Origin: Eulemur rufifrons
Taxonomy: Eukaryota; Chordata; Mammalia; Primates; Lemuridae
Direction: 5' to 3'
DNA length: 64,000 nt
NCBI RefSeq assembly: GCF_041146395.1
Contig: NC_090989.1
Location: 283,494,343-283,558,342 of the forward strand
This document shows positions 54,300 to 64,000 of the stretch, piece after piece. Numbering within the stretch: the stretch's first letter is position 1; each line of letters begins with the position of its first letter. The notes under the pieces are model-generated. The model was not told where the DNA came from. It was given only the letters and a program-made list of their open reading frames with translations, and ran no database searches. Made by a program: the position numbers and the translations under genes.

Positions 54300-54960
54300 G
54301 CGAAGCACATAATCTGAAGTCCATATATATTTGGGTTATGAATCTTTAATATTAATAAAAATGCTGATTTAATAGAGCCATTCTTGGCATATCTATTTTT
54401 CTTTATTTTTCAATTAACCTTTATAATGCCTCCACCTTTAAATCTTTCTGGAAACCATTTTTATTGATGTATATGTGTATATAGTATTAATTATACATTA
54501 TGTATACATGCTATACACTATATATATGCACACATACAACTTGATGAATTTTGGCAAGCCGAACACGAAACTGGTGCCGGAGTAAGAAACAGGACATTTT
54601 CGGTCCCCGAGAAAGCCCCTCTCAGCCACTAAGCCCCCAAGGCCGACCACTCCCGGATTTGCAACGGCACAGTTTTAGTTCTGCTTGTTTTGTGCTTTAT
54701 ATAAATGCAAGCATAGAATATCTCCATCTGATGATGTAATTTAAGTAGAACTATACTTGGAAAGCTCAAAATTACAAAATTATTTATATTCAGCTTCAAA
54801 GGCATTTACTATTCGATCCAAGTAGAATTAGCTCCAGGGTTTCTGCCACTCGCCTGGTAGTAAGAGCAGCCGGCATCATCGAAATGTAGATTCCCAGGTT
54901 CCTTCCCTGAAAAACTCCAATCCAGCTGGTACGCCTGGGCCTAGGAATCTGCATTCATTT
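54300..54960 (-). mobile_element. Old repeat remnants (L1 3' UTR and MER5-like)
   Basis: 54454-54740 contains TTTTTATTGATGTATATGTG, AACTTGATGAATTTTGGCAA and TTTTGTGCTTTATATAAATG, resembling an antisense L1M 3' UTR. 54800-54960 contains CCTAGGAATCTGCATTCATT and CATCATCGAAATGTAGATTC, reminiscent of MER5-type DNA transposon remnants. Family calls are tentative. Confidence 0.45.
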
Positions 54961-54962
54961 AT

Positions 54963-55235
54963 TGCTTTTTTTAATCGACACATAATAAGTGTACATATTT
55001 ATGGGGTACGGTGTAATGTTTCAATACATGTATACAATGTGTGCTGATCAAATCAGGGTAATTAGCATAACTATCTCCTCAAATATTTATCATTTCTTTG
55101 TGATGGGAACACTCAACATCTGCTCTAATTACAGTCACTCTAAGTGCTCTAGAACACTAGGACTTACTCCTCCTACCCAGCTAAACTGTTGTATTTGTTA
55201 ACCAACCTTTGGCGATGCTCCCAGCCCCTCCTTCA
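54963..55235 (-). mobile_element. L1 3' UTR insertion
   Basis: Begins with a T-rich tail then ACACATAATAAGTGTACATA, TTTATGGGGTACGGTGTAAT, GATCAAATCAGGGTAATTAG and ends GTTAACCAACCTTTGGCGAT. A familiar primate-lineage L1 3' end in antisense, inserted into an older L1. Confidence 0.8.
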
Positions 55236-57714
55236 GCTTTGTTCTTTTTAAACATTTCTGTGGCTACTGTAAGTTATTTGCATTTCCATACACATTTTTA
55301 AATCAGCCTGTCAATTTCTCCAAAATGCCTGCTGGAATTTTGCTTGGGTTGCACTGAATCTGAAGCTCAATCTGGAGAGAACTGACCTCCTGACAACGCT
55401 GGGCCTTCTGATACACGAATAGTCTATTTCCCATTTCCTTGGGTCATCTCTAATTTCTCTCAGCAGTGCTCCATGATTTCTAATGAGGAGGAATCACACT
55501 TTTTTGTTAAATTCATCCCTTTTAAAGCTTTTAGTGCGATTGTGAAAGGAATTCTTAAAATTTCATTTTCTAATTGTTTGCTGTTAGTATATAAAAAGTG
55601 GCTGATTCTGTGTCCTTATATCCTGTAACTTTGCTGACGCACGTATTAGTTCCGGTGCTTGTTTTGTAGACGTCCCAACGTTTTTTACAAAGCAATTATT
55701 TTACCCTCAAATCGAGACTGCTTTACTTCTTCTCAAATCTGTGTGCTTGCATTTCTTTGTCTTCCCCTTGCAATGACTAGAACCTCGAGTAAACCTGGAA
55801 TGGAAGTGACGAGGGCAGGAATCCGGGTCTTGTTCCCAGTCTCACGGGGAAAGCGTTTAGCACCGTTACGTGTGATGGTTGCTGTAGGTTCTCCACAGCT
55901 GCGCTGATAGTTCCCTCCTGTTCTCACTTCTCTGAGAGTTGATGATTGGACACTTAATTTTGTTGATTTTTTTCCTGTATCTGTTGAAATGACTATATGA
56001 TCTTCTTCCTTTGTTCTGCTCAGATGGTGAATTGCATCCGTGCATTTTCAAATGTCGAACCAGCCTTGCCGTCTGAGATAAACCCACGTGCTCCTACTTA
56101 CTGTCCTTTTCACGGGTCTCCAGATTTCCTGAGTTCTTACTATTTTGTTAAGGATTTTTGTGCCTATGTTCGTGAGGAACATTGGTTTGCAGGTTTTTTT
56201 TTTTTTGGTTTGTTTTGTATTTGTGTTGTTTTGTTGGTGATGTCTTTTGTGTTTTGGTATCAGGGTTATGATGACTTCATAAAACAAGCTGGGAAGTTTC
56301 CCTTCTGCTTTCTGGAAGAGTTTGTGTGTATTTAGTGTTATTTCTTCTTGGGACGTTTGATAGAATTCACCAATGAAACCAACGGGGCCTGAAATTTTCT
56401 TTGTGGGAAGGTTTATTTTTATTTTTGAAAAAATCACTTTAAAAACAGCTAAAGAGATATTCAGATTTTCTCTTTCATGTGGTATAAATTTTGGTAAGTT
56501 TTGTTTTTCAAGTGATCTTCCCTTTTTATTGAAGTTGTCAAATTCGTTGGCATGAAGTTAGTCATGAAATTCTCTTATCTTTTTAATGTTGTTGAATTTG
56601 TTTACATATATTCATAATATTTCCTTTCTTTTTAATGTCAGTGAGATCTGAAATAACAATCGTTCTTTTGTTCCCGATATTGCTGATTTAAGTTCTTTCT
56701 CATTTTTCTATGGGTCAGTTTATCTGGGGTTTGTCGATTGTTTAATCTTTTCAAAGAATCAGCTTTTTGCTTTGTTAATTTTCTCTATCTTTGGTTTCCT
56801 CTTTCTTTGATTTCTTTGCATATCTTTATTATTTTCTTTTACTTTGGGCTGATTTTGCTCTTCTTTTAGTTCTTGAAGTAGAAATTTAGGTTATTACCTT
56901 AGACCTTTACTCATTTCTGATACAAGCATTTTACAGTTATAAATTTCTCTCTATACACTGTTTAACTACATCCCATAAATTTTCATATATTGTATTTTCA
57001 TTATCGTTTTTTGAAATATTTTCCAATTTCCATTGTGATTTCGTCTTTGGTCACGAATTATTCAGAAGTGTCGTTGGCCCCGCGTGTTTGGGGGGTCCCC
57101 AGGTATCTGGCTGTTGTTAATTCCCAGCCAAATTCCATTGTCCTCAGAGACGTGCTCTGTATGATTTCCACTCTCTAAAATTTATTTTATTTGTTTCCTG
57201 GCTCAGGGACGGCCTGTCCTGGTGAGCAGACCATACAAAGAATGTTGCTTTTCAGCTGTTTCCGATAGTGCTCAATACCGATCAATTACATCAATGTAGT
57301 TGACCGTGTTGTTCAGATTTCTCTGTTTTACTGACGTTTTCCCTCCAGGTCTGTCACTTGCTGCCGGGAGACAAGTGTTAACGTCTCCTGCTACCATCGT
57401 GGACTTGTCTTTCTCCTTCAATTCTGTCAGTGTTTTCTTCATGTATTTTGAGCCTCTGTTTTTGGGTGCACACACATTTATGATTTTTTAAATTTTCCTG
57501 GTAAGCTGACCCTTTTGTCTTTACAAAGGTTCTGTCTTCATCTCCAGCAGCGTTCTTTGCCTTGCAGCCTGGTTGCTCTGACATTAATAAAGCGCCACCA
57601 GCGACGTCTCAGCCTCACTGCTAGCCCTGCACAAGCCTTGTCGTGTGTTTGTTTTCAACCTTTGTCTTTACATTTAAAGTGCTTCTCTTATAGGCAGCAT
57701 GTGGTTGGGTCTTG

Positions 57715-57741
57715 CTTTTTTTTTTTTTTTTTTTTTTTTTA
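57715..57741. repeat. Poly(T) run
   Basis: About 24-26 T with no interruption, inside the L1 block. Confidence 0.9.
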
Positions 57742-59239
57742 TCATTTTGGTCTACTGCTTTATCATGTGTTTTGTTTTTCCCTTATTTTTTTTTTAGGTT
57801 CATCTCCTACTTTCCTATCTTCTTTTGGATTATTTGTCCAATTTTTAGGATTCCATTCTAATTTACCTCTTGGCTTTTAGTTACACATTTCTGCATTATA
57901 ATTTTAGTGGTTGTTCTAGCAGTTCTGATAGGCAATATCTAATTTTTCAGCCTGCTGAGGGTTAATATTGCACCACTCAACAATCCTACTGGTGCATTCA
58001 CACCCTCACCCTTTGTGTTGCGGTTGTGAAATGCATTATTCCACATGCATTAGAAACCCCGTAAAGCACTGCGTACTGTTTGCTCTAACCAGTCATGTGT
58101 TTTAAAGAAATTAAGGGGAAAACAGTCTTTTCTACTTACCTCTCCGTTTCCCATTTCTGATGCTTTTCGTTCATTCCTGAAGACCGGGATTTCCACGTGG
58201 CATCGTTCCCTTTCTGACAAGGAGACCGCTTTAGCACGTACAGGGGAGGTCTCCTGGAGAGGGACTCGCCTAGTTTTCCTCTAGCGGAAAAGGCCTTTAT
58301 TCTTCATTGCTGCAGGATATTTTAACTGAACATAGAGTTTTGGGCTGGGAAGACTCTTCTCGCACTCTCCTCTCTCTCTCAGCTCTTTAAAGACGTTTCC
58401 CTGCTCTCTTATTGTCTTCATTATTTCTGATGAGAAGGGTCTGAGGTCACTTAAATTGTTGTCTTTTTTCTCTTGCTACTTTCGACATTTTCCTTTACCT
58501 CTGGTTTGAGCCACCTGCTATGACGGCCTAGGTGCGGTTTCTGCGAATGTGTCCTGTTTGCAGCTCCTTGAGCTTCTCGAATTGTGAATTTGGTAAGTTT
58601 GGAGCCTTATTTCTTCAATTCTTTTTCTCTTTGACCCATTTTCTCTCCTCTCTGTTTGAGACCCCCACACTCATTTGTTTGTGAGATTTGTTAAAAAGAG
58701 TTTTCCCAGGTGTTATTCATTTTCATAGTTTCTTTCTTTCTCTCTCCCTCAGACTGGGTGATTTCCATAGTCCTGTATTCAAGTTAACGGAGTTTTTCCT
58801 CCGTCACCTCCAATCTGCTATTAACGCTACCAGGTAAATTTTTGTGCTGTTTCATTCTTCAGTTATAAAATTTCCATTTAGATATTTTTTACATATCCTA
58901 GTTCTCTGCTATGCTTTTTTCCCCTTTTTCCCTTTATGATGAGAATGTTTTCCCTTCCCATATTGAGCATAGTTAAAAATAGCTGTTCTTGGCTAGGAAT
59001 TCCAACATTTCATTCATCTGGGGTTCACCTTGGAGTATTTTTCCTTGTAAATGGTTTACATTTTCCTGACTCTTCAAACGTCAAATAATTTTGGAGACTA
59101 TCATTGTTATGTGGTGAGACTCTGGATTCTGTTATATTGCTCCAAAGAGGATTGATATTTTTGTTTTAATAGCCAATTTACTTGGTTAGATCCAAACTGC
59201 CAACTCTGTCCCGATTGCAGTTGACAGGGACATCACTCA

Positions 59240-59620
59240 TGGTTCTCCAGAGAAACAGAAGCAGGAGGATGCTGGCCCGCCATGTAATGAGGCTTTGCTC
59301 ATGCGGTTACGGAGGCTGAGAAGCTCCACGATCTGCCAGCTGCAAGCAGCAGACCGAGAGCCAGTGGTGTAAATCCCAGGCTGGGGCAGAGGAAACCCAG
59401 TGTCACAGCTCAAGACAGCAGGCGGAGAGATGGAATTTGCCTTTTTTTAAATTCAGGCCTTCGACAGATCGAACGCTGCCCACCGTCATGGGGAGGGCAA
59501 TGGTTTACTGAGTCCACCGATCCACGTGCCGATCTCGTCCAGACACTCCCAGAAATAATGTTGAGCTGAATATCGGGAACCCCACGATCCAGTAAGTCAA
59601 TGCATAGAACTAACCCTCAC
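59240..59620 (+). mobile_element. Mammalian interspersed repeat, family unassigned
   Basis: Motifs TTCTCCAGAGAAACAGAAGC, GTTACGGAGGCTGAGAAG, TACTGAGTCCACCGATCC and CCCAGAAATAATGTTGAG, ending near ATAGAACTAACCCTCAC, recur in a common mammalian repeat. I could not assign the family. Confidence 0.55.
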
Positions 59621-60639
59621 GATGGGACCCCAAATCTCAGTCCAAACTGCTTTTCCATGCTCTGCACTGTGCCCCAAGGCCTAGCTGGAGTCCTAGGCAG
59701 GGTTTCCATGCAGAATGTGGGGTTTCCCCTCTTGGCTTTCTCTTTTCCTGGGTCCCCCCTCAGTCCCCAGCAGCCCTGCTGCCCCGGCTCCTTCCCAGGG
59801 CTCCTCCAGCCAGAAGGTCGGCAGGTCCCCATAGCGTCCTCCCTGGCACTTCCCTGTGGCCACACAGCCTTCCGGACACCTGCAGAAACATGACCCACCC
59901 ACCCCCACCCCCTCCTCATGGCCTTGGCATCTGCAGCCCCGCCCACCCCGCCTGCCCGCGCCCACCCCCTGGAGCCCCCACACCGCGGTGCTTCTGCGTC
60001 TCACCAGCGTTCAGCCGCGTCTGATGGGAGGAGGGTTTGTTGGGAATTTGTTCATCTGTCCTGGAAATGTGACCCTGGAAGCGGTTTCTTGCTTTCGGAG
60101 CTGTTGACCAAACGGAGAGGCAGGGAGGGAGAAGCAGGGTCATCTTCAGCTGCAGCCCTGGGCCTTTCCCGGTTAACAGGTCCACCTTTGACCTACCTCG
60201 CCCTGTGGGCATTTCGTCCTAGGCCTCCACAAATGGCACTTTGTTCCTCCTGAAAACTCCTCACATAGCTCACTGAGTTCATTAAGTTTACTTCTGATTT
60301 TCCACAAAACCACGGGCCGAGGTGGCACCAAACTGTACGCCACGGCAGGGCGAGGTCCTGTTCCTCGAAGCCTCTGACAGCATTTCACCCACCTTCCGTT
60401 CGGCTCTCCCTGCCGGCCTCCTCGTGGCCTGTGAGTGTCCACAAACACTCTGGGGTCCCCTATGCTCTGAACAAAAGTCCCCTCGGTGCCTCGCAAGCTC
60501 CCGCTTACCACCTGGCCTCAAAGCCAGTGTCACCTGTGTGAGGTTTGGGTTGTGGCAACACCCCCTTCCAGGGTCTATCGTCTATTCCGTCCCTGGAGCA
60601 CATAACAGGTCGTCCCAAACTCAGCTCAAACAATAGCTG

Positions 60640-61140
60640 TTTCTGTCTCTCTCGAGCATGTCGTTGCAGTAGAGCTCAGGGAGGACAGTCTCTTCCTGCC
60701 TCATAAGGTGTCAGCTGGAGTGGGCTGAGCCTGGACAGGCCCGGCAGCAGGGGGCCGGACTCACACACTGGCGGCTGCTGTGGGCCGTCAGCTGGCACCA
60801 CAGCTAGAGCTGGTGGCGGCAGCCCCTTCCCCTGGTGTCTCCGTGTGGCTGCCTGGCTTCCTCCCATATAGCTGTCGGGTTCCTAGGGAGGTCGTCCAAA
60901 GAACAAGGACAGTGCATGACACTTGTGGCAGCTGGCCTCGGAGTCACACACGTCACATCACTTCTTCTGCACCCTATCGGTTGAACCTGCCCAGGATCAG
61001 GGAGAGAGGACATGGGCCCTGCCACGAGGTGGGAGAGGGCCACCGTGACATTGTGGGAAGACCGTGCGTGGGAGGGAGGTGGGATATATCAGGGTGGCCA
61101 CATTTGGAAAAGACCATCTGCCACGGCACCTGGTGAAGGA
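60640..61140. mobile_element. Possible interspersed repeat, family unassigned
   Basis: Contains CCTCGGAGTCACACACGTCA, CATCACTTCTTCTGCACCCT and GGAAAAGACCATCTGCCAC in an order that resembles a mammalian repeat I cannot name. Low confidence. Confidence 0.3.
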
Positions 61141-61149
61141 GTGAAAGTT

Positions 61150-64000
61150 AATCATTATTAATGAATAAGCGACTATTCTCTCTTCTGCCATCAACGGCTC
61201 GGCGTGGACTGTCCAGACGGCTACTCTGTAAGCACCTGTTCTGCGTGCCCAGTGGTGCTGGGTACCAGTCAAAATTCCTCTCCTTCTAGCAGTAACAATA
61301 ACCACCGTTATGATACAAAGCAACAGTTGCACAGAGGCTACTGCGTGCCAAGCCCTTTCTAAAGGGCTTTACAGATATTAACTCATGTAGTCTTGTGCCT
61401 GTCTCTTGTCCCTGAAAAAGATGACACACACGCATTCTAAGACCTGAACTCTGACAATGGCGCAGCGGGTGACAGGCGCCCAGACACACCTGGAGATGGG
61501 TTTTCTCCCCACACCGTTCCACTCACCCTGCTCCTTTCTCTCCTCACCGCCCTGATGCCTGGTCCCCCGGTGGTCTGCTGGCCCCACGCATCCAGGACTC
61601 AGCGCGACAGCCCAGCACTCCAGCAGAAGCAAGGCAAGAGCTGTCTTGAGTCCTAGCCTGTGTTGAATTCGCAGCACAGGGTGGGAGGACACAGAGCTGG
61701 CAGGCCAAGGGTCAGCGTGATGGCAGGGCAGGGGCACACATGGGGCCATGTAGCTGAGAATATTGGAGAATTCCTGGCAGCTCTGCAGTGCTGCTTCGGA
61801 TCAGAACGAGAGGGAAGGGGAGCCAGGGACCCAGGTCTTCTGACGCCCACCGTGAGTTGCAGCATCCGCCGGCCGTGGAGTCCGAACCATCTCTGACGGG
61901 CTCGGTGTGGGCCCGCGGCCCGCCGGCGCCCCTGCCAGATGCTTGCTGAATAAGCCAACACCATCCCGAGACAAGAGCCACGACGGCTGCATAGGTATCC
62001 GCTAGGGCTACAGGTGGTGGTTCGCTCAAAGCCAGGAGTGTGGGCACACTTGTCTCTCATGGTGTCTGTCCCCACAACCAAGACCTAAGTGACAGCTCCT
62101 GCCGCCACTGCCTGAATCACCAAAGTGGGCTTCTGTCATTCTGCACTGCAGCCCCCTGTACCAATCCATCCTGCCTCCCGGGACCCACCCCAGAAGTGTC
62201 TTTCTACCACACTGGCTTGCACATCGCTCTCCTTGCTGCAAAGGTCCCCTGCCTTCCCCTGTGTCCACCTGACTCCCGTCCTCCCGTCTTGGAATGAGTG
62301 GAGGAGCCGCCTCTCTGTAGGGGTTTGGGGCTACTTGACTTCCACCCTTCAGACAAATCTTGCCGAGGAAGGACGCTCCTCGTGGACTGAGCAGCCCCGC
62401 CCAGATCGTGCTGGTCTCACCAACAGCCCACCACCGCCGGCCCCGGAGCTCCTGGGTTTCCAGTAACAGAATTTTCTCATCTAATCAGCAGTGGTGGGCA
62501 GCGTGGGGGCTCCATCAGTCCAGGCAGTGGTCAAGGCCAACCAAGGGGCCCCAGTAAGTATTTGTTTCCAGCCAATCCGTTTCTGGATACATGCGGAGGT
62601 GAGGTTTGGGGGTAGGACTCATTTTTTTCCTAGAAATGGGAATGGAGTTAGCACAAAATTCCCCCGGGGATCTGCCCAGTCCCTAGCGAGGCCAGGCTGG
62701 GTGGAGACCGCCGCTGCCCTTCTGCAGGCCGCCCCAGGCCCGCTTTCGGATGAGGCCCCGCGGGATCCATTTTCCGAGCCCAGCGCCCGTGCCCGGGGCG
62801 GCCATGGCTGGTTTATGTAACAGGCTGTGTTTTGTCACAGCGAGAGAGTATTGATCGAACAGCTCGATTCTCTCAGCAGGTACAGGGTGATCCATCCCCG
62901 CTCTGCACCGCGGGGCGTTCACTCCTCTAGCGCCGGGTGCTCCGTCAGGGCCCCCCGGCCAGGCACAGGCGTCTCGCGCTTTGTGGTCGGTGGGGGGGTG
63001 TGGGGGTGTCCGGGTGTGAGGTTTCTTCCCCATCTTTGCCAAAGCACTTTTCTTCCGGGCAGCCTCGGCTCTCACAACAGCAGAAGGAAACAGGTCCCGT
63101 AATTATCCATCAGGCAAATTTGGTAGTGTGAGAGAGGAGAGGAAATGAAAGCATTTTATACTTACTCGAGTTTCCGTTGAAATTGATTTTTCAGAGCCTA
63201 CTGCAGAGTCTGCGGCTGTGGAGCTGCAGGACGGCGCGTTATGCGGGGAGCGTCGAGGAGGCCGGGCCTGCTGGGCTGGGGACGAGGCACCTGCACCCTG
63301 CTGCCCACACGTGTGGATCCTTCTCCCGTGTTGTGCATCAGTGTGTCATCTGCCCTGGGCCGTCTGTCGCTCTCTGAACTCTAGGCAGCCTCCATCTGCC
63401 TTCCAAGTTTGCTGGACCCAATTCCCTCTTTCCTCCCAGGCCCGGGCCTTGGCCCAGACACCCACACTTCTGGTGTGCCGGCTCCTGCAGTCAGCACGAG
63501 GACATGCCCCGGGGAAGATGGCCAGGGCAATGGCTGGGCACCTCCCAAATGAGGCGGGGTCAGGGCTATCCGGGCTCTGCCCCTGGATTTCACAGGCTGT
63601 GCCTGGAGGGTGGCGGTGGCTGCCTGGTTCCCTCTGAGCAGGTGTCTACCAGGCAGATTTGTGTCCAGCCAGCGGCCTGCCGGCTAAGGGAGCATTTGGG
63701 GGCCCAGCTCAGGGCACTTCCGAGCCAGGCGCCTGCTGCCACACCCACCCTTCCTAGGTGCTCCCTGCCGGGGGTCTCTCCCGCACCTGGCGGAATGACT
63801 TTCTCCCCCGCTCCCTTAGACTTGGCAGCGACGATGTGTTAAGAATGTGAGCGACCCCACTCACCTTCCCGCCAGTTGTCGCTGTCTCTCCAGGAAAACG
63901 AAGGTCATCGAGGGCAGGCAACCTTTTTTTTTCTTCATTTTTGACTAGGTGATGCGTACGTGTGGCATGAAGTTCTGACAGTAAATGAAAGAGTATGTGG
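61150..64000. other. Sequence upstream of OLFM1, distal
   Basis: No gene recognised. 61320-61400 resembles MIR/L2 (TTTACAGATATTAACTCATG). Patches at 62815-62890 and 63095-63170 (GTAATTATCCATCAGGCAAA) look unique and moderately AT-rich. Otherwise nothing supportable. Confidence 0.55.

Larger units (their letters stand above)
53530..59195 (-). mobile_element. Nested antisense L1 block
   Basis: AT-rich region reading as antisense L1. On the minus strand, 57272-57475 encodes a broken endonuclease-like segment (APKNRGSKYMKKTLTELK and GDVNTCLP) and 56048-56437 a broken reverse-transcriptase N-terminal segment (GFIGEFYQTSQEE, HKLFQKAEG, TLIPKHKR). The order 57.3 then 56.2 kb is correct for one minus-strand ORF2. 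The 3' portion is split, with 53530-54297 separated from 55236 onward by later insertions. No intact ORF remains. The part above about 57.6 kb is probably L1M or HAL1-like. Confidence 0.85.

Noticed and set aside
55659..56555. Plus-strand frames of 60-112 codons in the 53.5-59 kb block
   Set aside because: They are antisense to decayed L1 ORF2 and have no independent support.

Overview
This is mammalian nuclear DNA carrying one recognisable protein-coding gene, on the minus strand: OLFM1 (noelin 1, also called pancortin or olfactomedin 1). The exons read on the minus strand have GT-AG borders and matching phases. The joined coding exons B-M1-M2-Z1-Z2-Z3 total 1458 nt, i.e. 485 residues plus a stop, which is the usual length of full-length noelin. 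The Alu at 6056-6304 has the extra AT-rich linker in its right arm that I associate with lemur and galago Alus, so the window suggests a strepsirrhine primate.

Layout from low to high coordinate, i.e. from the 3' end of the gene to its 5' end. 1-8690: sequence downstream of the gene, with a 38-bp minisatellite, L1 and Alu pieces and a possible antisense LTR. 8690-9688: OLFM1 3' UTR. 9689-10363: last coding exon with most of the olfactomedin (OLF) domain. 18452-18558: exon with the start of the OLF domain. 25944-26163: coiled-coil exon. About 26345-26667: alternative terminal 'Y' exon that adds one Gly and a stop. 28122-28277 and 32990-33139: the shared 'M' exons. 35226-35375: first coding exon 'B' in a strong CpG island. 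47370-47435: first coding exon 'A' in a second CpG island with a TATA-like element. A candidate further terminal exon lies at 46171-46434 and would splice directly from exon A. 47.9-64 kb is upstream intergenic sequence, including a nested antisense L1 block at 53.5-59.2 kb.

Two promoters (A, B) and two ends (Y, Z) give the four classical pancortin forms AMY, AMZ, BMY and BMZ. All are predicted secreted or ER-resident glycoproteins. The shared M exons hold cysteines and a coiled coil for oligomerisation. Only the Z forms carry the OLF domain and the C-terminal SDEL tetrapeptide.

The rest of the window is introns and intergenic DNA with old MIR, L2, L1 and LTR repeats, microsatellites and several AT-rich, possibly conserved noncoding blocks. 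I found no second protein gene, RNA gene, CRISPR array or bacterial-type system. The most useful leads are the extra terminal exon behind exon A, the loss of the upstream ATG in exon A relative to the human form I recall, and the candidate enhancers in the introns.
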